From positions 1 to 39,439 of the forward strand of contig JAQXRH010000001.1 in assembly GCA_029218425.1 (NCBI GenBank): DNA of 39,439 nucleotides. Direction: 5' to 3'. Positions within the stretch are counted from its first letter, which is position 1, and each line of letters begins with the position of its first letter. A program made the translations under genes and the position numbers. Positions 33,215 to 39,403 of this stretch are shown here, one piece after another. The DNA is from Bacteroidales bacterium (GTDB taxonomy: Bacteria; Bacteroidota; Bacteroidia; Bacteroidales; Muribaculaceae). The notes beneath the pieces were generated by a model. That model saw nothing but the letters and a program-made list of their open reading frames with translations, was not told where the DNA came from and did no database searches.

Positions 33215-33421
33215 GGGTGTTGCATAACCTTCATATTATCGCCCACATGGTAGGGACGCGATATATCGCGTCCGCACAAGCGCACAAGTAGTTGAATAAT
33301 AGTATTTTATGGCTTAATAAACGTAGGTGCGGAGTGTATCATCCCTGCCATTCGACAGCTCTGCACACCATCTAATCGCTGCTTAGCCTCTCAAAGCCTT
33401 TTTGTGAACCTTGCAACGCCC
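33215..33421 (+). mobile_element. Element M copy 1 (MITE-like, 207 bp)
   Basis: Ends in GGGTGTTGCA (33215-33224) and TGCAACGCCC (33412-33421), which are terminal inverted repeats with one mismatch. It holds one CATATTATCGCCCACATGG unit, then GTAG followed by the 20-bp perfect palindrome GGACGCGATATATCGCGTCC (33254-33273). The body that follows is conserved with copy 2. It has no open frame of its own and no clear target-site duplication. It lies downstream of the SRP RNA gene. Confidence 0.82.
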
Positions 33422-33508
33422 CACAGGGCTGATACGCAGGGTATTAGCCTCGGAGAGGCGTCTTGTGAGTACCGCCCGGGAGTATGCATCACCTTGACGT
33501 ATGGGCAC

Positions 33509-33613
33509 AAAAAAAGGGTAAGCTGACTACATCGCGCCGCTACAACCACCCTACCGTTGCTTCGGTCAAGACCTGGCGGAGTTCAGGGGGAGCATGCCGT
33601 GTAGGACTTACCC
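33509..33613 (-). ncRNA. ffs: Signal recognition particle RNA, bacterial small type
   Basis: An RNA of about 105 nt that partners Ffh in co-translational targeting of membrane proteins. On the minus strand it begins GGGTAAG and ends CTTACCC followed by seven T, so the terminal stem and terminator coincide. Inside, CTACA pairs with TGTAG. The Ffh-binding domain has the symmetric-loop sides CAGG and AGCA (GCCAGGTC and GAAGCAACGG) at the spacing found in E. coli 4.5S RNA. The ten nucleotides between them are TCTTGACCGA, so the usual GGAA tetraloop is not seen. A consensus promoter lies directly upstream. Protein-coding frames across it are incidental. Confidence 0.87.
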
Positions 33614-33617
33614 ACCG

Positions 33618-33648
33618 CAAAAGTACTACATTTTTTCCACACCACCAA
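33618..33648 (-). promoter_or_regulatory. Promoter of the SRP RNA gene
   Basis: Minus strand: TTG at 33648-33646, 20 nt, TACTTTTG at 33625-33618. Transcription then starts at the GGGTAAG stem near 33613, matching the RNA 5' end expected from folding. Confidence 0.8.
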
Positions 33649-33762
33649 CTTTATCCCCTACAAAATTTCCACACCCCGCCATTTTCCCCTCCTTTTGCCA
33701 CCATCTGCCACCATCGCCTCACCCCGCTACCATCCTCGCCGACAATCTGTTGCCACCTGCGG

Positions 33763-33899
33763 GGCGTCCGTAGTGACGCCGATTATTAGTAGCCCCGTAC
33801 GCCGAGCGCTGCGCTGCGCAACACGCAGTGCAGCAGCGAGGTGTGCGGGGTTGCTGTCCGCACCGCCATGTGGCGTCCGTAGCGACGCCGATTTACATC
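33763..33899 (+). repeat. Element E copy D, long-loop form
   Basis: Left hairpin GGCGTC-CGTAGT-GACGCC, GATTATTAGTAG, central stem CCCCGTACGCC (33793-33803) with GGTGTGCGGGG (33840-33850). The long self-complementary loop has core GCGCAACACGC (33816-33826). Right hairpin GGCGTC-CGTAGC-GACGCC, then GATTTACATC. It ends 6 nt before the stop codon of the NERD gene. Confidence 0.92.
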
Positions 33900-33905
33900 A
33901 CCTCG

Positions 33906-34679
33906 CTATCTTCTTCGCCAACGATAGCGCCGCAACATCCCATAATAAAATCCCCTGTATCGCCAGGTCTTTTGATAGAAAGTAGATTGTGGCTTGTTTT
34001 GAGAATATTTGCTTGCACTAATCCTTTGTGAATGAACTATGTTATAGTCCAAACCATTATTAACACCAGCAGTAAGCACATCCATTATTTGGTACTTGTC
34101 TCCATACGTCGCTTCCCGACAATGCATGACAAAATCAATAAAGTGTCTAATCGAATTATCATAAAAAACGTATGTATAATCAGATGTAACTGATACGTTT
34201 TTAAGCTCGCAGTTGCCAAAAAACACGATTGCCGAAAAGATTGGGATATCCGGGTTGTTAGTCAAACATTCCCGTAAAGAACTAATATGCCCTGCATTTT
34301 GCATAACAGGATTGTAAAAACGGTGCTTTTCTTTACCATAAGCGAGTACCTGGGTCCAATATTTTTGCTTCTCATCACCAAAAATCCAACCGCTATAATC
34401 TTTCACCTCAAACACTATCAACCCCGATTTCGTTGCCACCACCACATCCAACTGCGTATATTCTCCATTAGGTTTTTTAATATATAGATCGTGGAAAATA
34501 GCTCGCGGATTAACCCCGGCTTTAAGGAGCTTCAATATAAGTCGGCGTTCCGAACTCTCCCCTCGACATAGCGGTGTGACCTGTACAATCAGTTTATTGT
34601 CCTTGTAACTACGATATATCACAAATGCCGCATACGACAACAAAACCAGTACCAACAAAACAAGGGGAAGGATATTCAT
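33906..34679 (-). CDS. Membrane-anchored NERD (nuclease-related) domain protein
   Basis: A 257-residue protein. Residues 4-22 form an N-terminal membrane anchor (PLVLLVLVLLSYAAFVIYR). Residues about 42-155 form a NERD domain with the restriction-endonuclease-like core: SSERRLILKLL, IFHDLYIKKPNGEYTQLDVV and LIVFEVKDYSGWIFG (the D...ExK pattern), then FYNPVMQNAGH. The C-terminus is very basic. NERD proteins are thought to act on nucleic acids, but experimental roles are few. The gene is much richer in AT than its surroundings, suggesting transfer. It is probably co-transcribed with the YPT-repeat gene 67 nt upstream. Its 3' end touches element E copy D, and the last codons (RRYRWRRR) may derive from altered flank sequence. 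Confidence 0.82.
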   Translation of the reverse strand: MNILPLVLLVLVLLSYAAFVIYRSYKDNKLIVQVTPLCRGESSERRLILKLLKAGVNPRAIFHDLYIKKPNGEYTQLDVVVATKSGLIVFEVKDYSGWIFGDEKQKYWTQVLAYGKEKHRFYNPVMQNAGHISSLRECLTNNPDIPIFSAIVFFGNCELKNVSVTSDYTYVFYDNSIRHFIDFVMHCREATYGDKYQIMDVLTAGVNNGLDYNIVHSQRISASKYSQNKPQSTFYQKTWRYRGFYYGMLRRYRWRRR

Positions 34680-34746
34680 ATCATTATTAGAAACTTGGAA
34701 TAATTAACAATAGTCACGACTGTGGCACCGCAATGCCCCAATCAAC

Positions 34747-35253
34747 TTAATATATACGTTTAATCCAACGTTCACTACTTTTTAGCCCCCATTGAACATG
34801 CCACGTTCTTCCTGACGATTTATCAAGTAGCACAAACTGATACATATTTTTTGTGGGATATAATTCAAACGAGTTCATTCCGTTTTCCCACGAAAGGTCT
34901 TGACTATTTATAGTTGAAGTAAATTCTTTATCTTCATCTAACGACCATTGCACCTGTTCTATCTGACCTGTCTGCGTGTCTAACTTAAGTAGATTATACA
35001 TATTTTCAGTAGGATACATTTTGAACCTATTTGCGTAAGTTTCTTTTATTTGGCGTATTCGAATATCTTCAAGGAGAACAACTACTTGTTTGGAAGTAGG
35101 TACAGCTGATACAGTGTCCGATTGTATAGTGTCAGTTTGTATGGTGTCAGTTTGTATGGTGTCAGATTGTATGGTGTCAGATTGAGCCGACAAAACAAAA
35201 GTAATAGAGGAAAATAGAAATGCACAAAGCATTCTCAATGTAATTTTTTTCAT
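34747..35253 (-). CDS. Small secreted protein with duplicated YPTxNM motif
   Basis: A 168-residue exported protein of unknown function. Residues 1-23 are a signal peptide (MKKITLRMLCAFLFSSITFV and then LSA). Next comes a tandem peptide repeat (SDTIQ/TDTIQ, five copies), then two copies of a module: YPTENMYNLLKLDTQTGQIE followed by QVQW, and YPTKNMYQFVLLDKSSGRTW followed by HVQW. The module resembles small Bacteroides proteins annotated as hypothetical. The frame starts four codons earlier at 35265, but the ATG at 35253 gives the normal signal peptide. It is AT-rich like the NERD gene downstream. Confidence 0.75.
   Translation of the reverse strand: MKKITLRMLCAFLFSSITFVLSAQSDTIQSDTIQTDTIQTDTIQSDTVSAVPTSKQVVVLLEDIRIRQIKETYANRFKMYPTENMYNLLKLDTQTGQIEQVQWSLDEDKEFTSTINSQDLSWENGMNSFELYPTKNMYQFVLLDKSSGRTWHVQWGLKSSERWIKRIY
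35116..35187 (-). repeat. 15-bp in-frame tandem repeat
   Basis: Five near-identical 15-bp units (AGATTGTATGGTGTC type on the plus strand) encode the (S/T)DTIQ repeats. The unit is a multiple of three, so gain or loss changes linker length without shifting the frame. Confidence 0.85.
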
Positions 35254-35286
35254 AATTAGTCCCATTCATTTTTATTGGTTAATAAA

Positions 35287-35430
35287 TCATTCTTCATCTT
35301 CCCAGTCATCGAGCTGTTCGTCGTCGTCGAACAGGTCGGGCTCCCCGGTGTTCTGGTAGTGGTCGTAGTCGACCCACATGTCGTGTTCGACATCGCCATT
35401 GTATGAATCCAAATCGTCGTAATCGTCCAT
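35287..35430 (-). CDS. Small acidic protein, 47 residues
   Basis: Starts MDDYDDLDSYNGDVEHDMW and ends DDDEQLDDWEDEE; more than a third of residues are Asp or Glu, and it has no hydrophobic segment. It lies between the coding-like stretch after purN and the YPT-repeat gene, all on the minus strand. Such acidic peptides can act as nucleic-acid mimics or chaperones, but nothing here shows a function. Short length keeps confidence moderate. The clean ATG-to-stop frame and GC-rich wobble positions support translation. Confidence 0.6.
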   Translation of the reverse strand: MDDYDDLDSYNGDVEHDMWVDYDHYQNTGEPDLFDDDEQLDDWEDEE

Positions 35431-35451
35431 AGCTATAGGTTGGTGAATAGG

Positions 35452-35550
35452 TTAATTATTATGCTGTTCGTACAGCTCCATTACTTTCTCGAAGGTGTGG
35501 ATTTGGCCATTCCGGTTGCGGAAGTTTGGCACTTCGGCAGTGTGGTCGCC
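35452..35550 (-). pseudogene. Coding-like stretch downstream of purN, no clear start
   Basis: A minus-strand frame reads GDHTAEVPNFRNRNGQIHTF, then EKVMELYEQHNN and a stop. It has good codon use and a protein-like composition, but no ATG upstream in frame before the purN stop region. It could be the tail of a gene lost by deletion or frameshift, or a short peptide starting at GTG (AEV) or at the internal ATG. Confidence 0.35.
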
Positions 35551-35567
35551 AAGGGTGTGGGGCGGGG

Positions 35568-36173
35568 TTATTGCGGGGAGGCGGGCATGGCGACGAGCGA
35601 GGGGGCGAGGGTGGCAGCGACGACCTGCGGGAAGTAGCGCTGCTCGAGTTGGTGGATCTTGGCTTCGACATCGGCGGGGGTATCCTCGGCCGTCAAGGCC
35701 GTCGCAGCCTGGAAGAGTATGGCGCCGCCGTCAACCGTCTCGTTGACAAGGTGTACGGTGATACCGCTCTCCCGTTCGCCGGCCGCCACCACCGCCTCAT
35801 GGACGTGACGGCCATACATGCCCCGTCCGCCATACTTGGGCAACAGCGACGGATGGATGTTGATGATGCTCCGCGGATAACGAGCTATGAGCCACAACGG
35901 TATCATGAGCAGGAAGCCGGCTAAGACCACGGCGTCGACGGCGTAGGTATCCATCACCTTCGCCAAAGCGTCACGGTCGGCAAACGATGCCTTTGGCATC
36001 ACCACCGAAGGCACACCGAGACGACGGGCGCGATCCAACACTCCGGCATCGGCCCTATTGCACACCACCACCGACACCTTCCATCCTAACTCCCGGCTAC
36101 CGAAATAGCGTATGAGATTCTCGGCATTCGTCCCATTGCCCGACGCAAATATAGCTATGTGTCTATCTTCCAT
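35568..36173 (-). CDS. purN: Phosphoribosylglycinamide formyltransferase
   Basis: Uses 10-formyltetrahydrofolate to formylate GAR, third step of purine synthesis, directly after PurD. The 201 residues start RHIAIFASGNGTNAENLIRY with the phosphate-binding loop. The catalytic region is INIHPSLLPKYGGRGMYG (Asn-His, then the formyl-site loop). HEAVVAAGERESGITVHLVN and DGGAILFQA complete the active site. The C-terminus continues a little past the usual YFPQVV end. A TATCTTTG promoter element lies about 40 nt upstream. It is not clustered with purD. Confidence 0.95.
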   Translation of the reverse strand: MEDRHIAIFASGNGTNAENLIRYFGSRELGWKVSVVVCNRADAGVLDRARRLGVPSVVMPKASFADRDALAKVMDTYAVDAVVLAGFLLMIPLWLIARYPRSIINIHPSLLPKYGGRGMYGRHVHEAVVAAGERESGITVHLVNETVDGGAILFQAATALTAEDTPADVEAKIHQLEQRYFPQVVAATLAPSLVAMPASPQ

Positions 36174-36208
36174 ATCGTCGAAAAAAAATCGTTGCTTACT
36201 TCATGCCA

Positions 36209-36216
36209 CAAAGATA
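36209..36216 (-). promoter_or_regulatory. Promoter -7 element of purN
   Basis: Minus-strand TATCTTTG matches TAnnTTTG; no clear -33 box. The rest of 36174-36326 is GC-rich with no gene. Confidence 0.55.
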
Positions 36217-36326
36217 ACGAAAATCCCCGAAACCACCCACCACCACCGCAGCAGCGCCATCGCCATCCAACCGCCACCCGGCCATCGCCACCCACCGCCA
36301 AGACGAGTCCAGTCGCGTCGCCGAGT

Positions 36327-36447
36327 GATGTAAATCGGCGTCGCTACGGACGCCTGCAGGTGGGGCAATCAGTTACCCCGCACACCTCGGTCGCTGCGCT
36401 TCCTCGGCGTACGGGGCTACTAATAATCGGCGTCCTCGGCGGACGCC
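36327..36447 (-). repeat. Element E copy E, inverted
   Basis: Opposite orientation to the other five copies. On the plus strand: GATGTAAATC, a right hairpin, CCCCGCACACC (36376-36386) pairing with GGCGTACGGGG (36406-36416), CTACTAATAATC, then GGCGTCC-TCGGC-GGACGCC. Short loop form. The spacer to copy F (36448-36559) shows no gene. Confidence 0.9.
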
Positions 36448-36559
36448 ATCGCGGCAGCGCCATCCAACGCCATGCACCACCGCCACCCACAATCGCCACC
36501 CAGCTGCTTCCAGTCGCGTACGCCGATTTTCACCACCACCGCCGCCATCGCGGCCGAGG

Positions 36560-36697
36560 GGCGTCCGCAGCAGGACGCCGATTATTAGTAGCCCCGTACG
36601 CCGAGCGCTGCGCTGCGTGTTGCGCAGCGCAGCAGCGCGGTGTGCGGGGTCACCGACCGCCCCGCCGGGGGCGTCCGTAGCGACGCCGATTTACATC
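36560..36697 (+). repeat. Element E copy F, long-loop form
   Basis: Left hairpin GGCGTCC-GCAGCA-GGACGCC, GATTATTAGTAG, central stem CCCCGTACGCC (36592-36602) with GGTGTGCGGGG (36639-36649). The long loop core is GCGTGTTGCGC (36615-36625), the reverse complement of the copy D core. Right hairpin GGCGTC-CGTAGC-GACGCC, then GATTTACATC. Confidence 0.92.
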
Positions 36698-36887
36698 GTC
36701 ACCGCCGCCACCACGGGGCCGCCATTCTCCCGGTTTCCAGTTTCCACTTACCATTTTCCGCTTTAGCATAATTAACTTTGCATTACATTTACCCCTGATA
36801 ATACTACTATTATTAACCTATTTTCACTATACACACTACCATTTAGTTACCTTTAACTATCTTGTAGCTATTTTTTACTATAAAAAA

Positions 36888-36918
36888 TTTTGCAATTGAA
36901 AAAGTATATGTACTTTTA
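36888..36918 (+). promoter_or_regulatory. Likely promoter of inositol-3-phosphate synthase
   Basis: TTTTG at 36888-36892, 18 nt, TACTTTTA at 36911-36918 (one mismatch to TAnnTTTG). It lies in a very AT-rich 240-nt region (36760-36995) with no other feature. Confidence 0.5.
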
Positions 36919-36995
36919 CGGGCAATTTTGCAATACCGCATGATTCGCGGATTTATATATCAGAGAAATATTTAACTAATCATTTAATAAAAAAG

Positions 36996-38330
36996 ATGAG
37001 TAATGTAAAGAAAGCCGAGGGCAAACTCGGCGTATTGGTTGTCGGCCTTGGCGCCGTTAGTTCTACTTTCATGACAGGTGTGTTGATGGCTCGCAAAGGT
37101 CTTGCCAAACCTGTAGGGTCAATGACTCAATACGACAAAATGCGTGTTGGTGAAGGTGCCGACAAGAAATACCTCAAATACGACCAAATCGTATCTATCG
37201 CCAAATTGGACGACATAGTATTCGGCGCTTGGGACGTATATCCCGACAACGCCTACGAGTCGGCCATCCGTTGCGAGGTGCTCAAAGAAAAAGATATCAA
37301 CCCCGTGAAGGACGAGCTCGAGAAGATCGTGCCCATGAAAGCCGCCTTCGACCACAACTACGCAAAACGCCTCGACGGCGACAACGTGAAGTGCTGCAAG
37401 GACCGCTGGGACATGATGGAGCAGATACGCCAGGATATCCGCGACTTCAAAGCTAAAACAGGCGTGAACCGCGTGGTAGTGCTCTGGGCAGCCTCAACCG
37501 AAGTATATGTGCCCGTAAACGAGAAAGTACACTACACCCTCGCCGACCTCGAAGCTGCCATGAAGGCCAACGACTGCGAGAACATCGCCCCCTCAATGTG
37601 CTATGCCTACGCAGCCCTCACCGAAGGCGCTCCCTTCATCATGGGTGCCCCCAACACCACCGTCGACATCCCCGCAATGTGGGAACTCGCCGAGAAAACC
37701 AAAATGCCTATCGCCGGCAAGGACTTCAAGACCGGCCAGACTTTGGTTAAATCGGGCTTCGCTCCTATCATCGGCACCCGCTGCCTCGGCCTCAACGGTT
37801 GGTTCTCTACCAACATCCTCGGCAACCGCGACGGCCTCGTGCTCGACGAACCTGCCAACTTCCGCACCAAAGAGGTGTCGAAACTCTCTACACTGGAGTC
37901 GATCCTCGTGCCCGAAGAGCAACCCGACCTCTACGGCCAGAACTGCGGCGGCTGCGGCAACGACCACAACGGCTACTACCACAAAGTGCGCATCAACTAC
38001 TACCCCCCGCGCAACGACAACAAGGAAGGCTGGGACAACATCGACATCTTCGGTTGGATGGGCTACCCCATGCAGATCAAAATCAACTTCCTCTGCCGCG
38101 ACTCTATCCTCGCAGCCCCGTTGTGCCTCGACCTCGTATTGTTGAGCGACCTCGCTGCCCGCGCCGGACGCTACGGCATACAGCGCTTCCTCAGCTTCTT
38201 CCTCAAGAGCCCGATGCACGACTACACTCAGAACGAAGTGCCTGTAAACCACCTCTTCCAGCAGTATGTAATGCTCAAAAACGCTATCCGCGAAATGGGC
38301 GGTTACAAAGCCGACGAACCTATCGACTAA
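36996..38330 (+). CDS. Myo-inositol-1-phosphate (inositol-3-phosphate) synthase
   Basis: NAD-dependent conversion of glucose 6-phosphate to inositol 3-phosphate, committed step of inositol synthesis. In Bacteroidetes such as B. thetaiotaomicron (BT1526) the product feeds phosphoinositol dihydroceramide lipids. The 444 residues have the NAD-binding GLGAVSSTFMTGV motif near residue 18, and VVLWAASTEVYVPV, FIMGAPNTTVDIP, then AGKDFKTGQTLVKSGFAP, carrying the conserved active-site lysines. LNGWFSTNILGNRDG follows. The length fits the short archaeal/actinobacterial-like form. The companion phosphoinositol transferase genes are not within 18 kb upstream. It is monocistronic, ending in a strong terminator. 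Confidence 0.94.
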   Translation: MSNVKKAEGKLGVLVVGLGAVSSTFMTGVLMARKGLAKPVGSMTQYDKMRVGEGADKKYLKYDQIVSIAKLDDIVFGAWDVYPDNAYESAIRCEVLKEKDINPVKDELEKIVPMKAAFDHNYAKRLDGDNVKCCKDRWDMMEQIRQDIRDFKAKTGVNRVVVLWAASTEVYVPVNEKVHYTLADLEAAMKANDCENIAPSMCYAYAALTEGAPFIMGAPNTTVDIPAMWELAEKTKMPIAGKDFKTGQTLVKSGFAPIIGTRCLGLNGWFSTNILGNRDGLVLDEPANFRTKEVSKLSTLESILVPEEQPDLYGQNCGGCGNDHNGYYHKVRINYYPPRNDNKEGWDNIDIFGWMGYPMQIKINFLCRDSILAAPLCLDLVLLSDLAARAGRYGIQRFLSFFLKSPMHDYTQNEVPVNHLFQQYVMLKNAIREMGGYKADEPID

Positions 38331-38350
38331 TCTACAACATAGCGATACGA

Positions 38351-38384
38351 AAAGAGTCCAGCCAAACGGCTGGACTCTTTTTTT
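38351..38384. terminator. Intrinsic terminator after inositol-3-phosphate synthase
   Basis: AAAGAGTCCAGCC (38351-38363) pairs with GGCTGGACTCTTT (38368-38380) around AAAC, followed by a T tract. It may also serve the convergent receiver gene. Region 38385-38515 carries only short GCTGGAGGGCA direct repeats. Confidence 0.92.
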
Positions 38385-38515
38385 ATGTCGAAATGGCTGG
38401 AGGGCAGATGATAGCTGGAGGGCAACCAGCGGAGCTGGCAAGGTAGCCAGTCGCAGCCATCGGAGCTGCGTGACGGCCAGTCACGGCTGGATGGGAAGCC
38501 AGCGCTGCGGGGCGG

Positions 38516-38929
38516 TTACAGCGGACGGTCGAGGAGCGCGTTGAGGCGGTGGATGAACTCGGCGTCGGTGTAGGGATGCAGTATATAGTCGGCAGCCCCG
38601 GCATTGAGCGCGCGCACCACATGGTCGGAAGACGTGGCGTCGCCAACAGCCAATATCGGGATTATCTTGCCCACCTCGCTCTGCTTGATGGTTTCCACGG
38701 CGTGGAATGTCGACGCCATACCCAACGTGACGTCTACGACCATGCACTTGAATTGCAGATGCTCTATCGCCATGAACTCCTGGAACGAGCGGCACCAATA
38801 CACAGCAAACCCATGGCGCTGCAGGCACTTACTCATACGGTGGAATACTGCCTCGTCGCGAAATGTGATGATGATGTTGCCCTTGCGTGTCGCTCCTTTC
38901 GGGATAAATTCGGTAAATAGTTGCTGCAT
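38516..38929 (-). CDS. Degenerate response-regulator receiver protein
   Basis: A 137-residue stand-alone receiver-like domain with no output domain. The alternating strand-helix pattern is clear: NIIITF, KCMVVDVTLG with the phospho-acceptor position Asp66, KIIPILAVGD, and ALNAGAADYILHPYTDAEF. Key residues deviate. The acidic pair that binds magnesium after the first strand is absent (TFRDE in a shifted register), the Thr/Ser switch position is Gly96, and the conserved Lys is His118 (DYILHPY). It is therefore probably not phosphorylated in the normal way and may act as a constitutive or ligand-responsive partner-binding domain. It is convergent with the inositol synthase gene. A weak TATCTTTC element lies upstream. 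Confidence 0.75.
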   Translation of the reverse strand: MQQLFTEFIPKGATRKGNIIITFRDEAVFHRMSKCLQRHGFAVYWCRSFQEFMAIEHLQFKCMVVDVTLGMASTFHAVETIKQSEVGKIIPILAVGDATSSDHVVRALNAGAADYILHPYTDAEFIHRLNALLDRPL

Positions 38930-39135
38930 TCTACGTGGTCGCTTTTTGCACTAATAATCAGAAAGATAAAAAATAACAGTTATTCATTTCAAAAGCGTTC
39001 CAAAAATAGCAAATTATTAGAATTTCGGCAACAATTGCTACGATATTGTAGCGCGAATGTAACAAAACCGCCCGAAAGCATATCAAAATGGAATTTTTGA
39101 CCAATTGCCGCGCGGCCCCGGCCCCCACAATGCCA

Positions 39136-39403
39136 GGGTGTTGCATAACCGTCATATTATCGCCACATGGTAGGCCATATTATCGCTGCATGATATGTCA
39201 TATTATCGCCCACATGGTATGCCACATTATCGCCCACATGGTAGGGACGCGATATATCGCGTCCGCGCAAGCAGTTGAATAATAGCATTTTATAGCTTAA
39301 TAAACGCAGGCGCGGAGTGTATCATCCCTGCCATTCGACAGCTCTGCACACCATCTAATCGCTGCTTAGCCTCTAAAACCTTTTTGCGAGCCTTGCAACA
39401 CCC
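39136..39403 (+). mobile_element. Element M copy 2 (MITE-like, 268 bp)
   Basis: Perfect 10-bp terminal inverted repeats GGGTGTTGCA (39136-39145) and TGCAACACCC (39394-39403). It carries four CATATTATCG-CCACATGGTA-type units of 20-22 bp where copy 1 has one. GTAG and the palindrome GGACGCGATATATCGCGTCC (39245-39264) follow, then a body nearly identical to copy 1. It is non-coding. Region 38930-39135 is AT-rich with no convincing gene, and the last 36 bases after the element show nothing I recognise. Confidence 0.85.

Noticed and set aside
33484-33789. 101-codon plus-strand frame over the SRP RNA
   Set aside because: The region is explained by a structured RNA with promoter and terminator on the other strand, and the frame ends within element E.
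38958-39155. 65-codon minus-strand frame before the receiver gene
   Set aside because: AT-rich spacer; it begins inside element M and has no protein-like features beyond a chance hydrophobic stretch.
39088-39282. 64-codon plus-strand frame across element M copy 2
   Set aside because: Encodes tandem repeats of the 20-bp units; length depends on repeat number and copy 1 has no equivalent.
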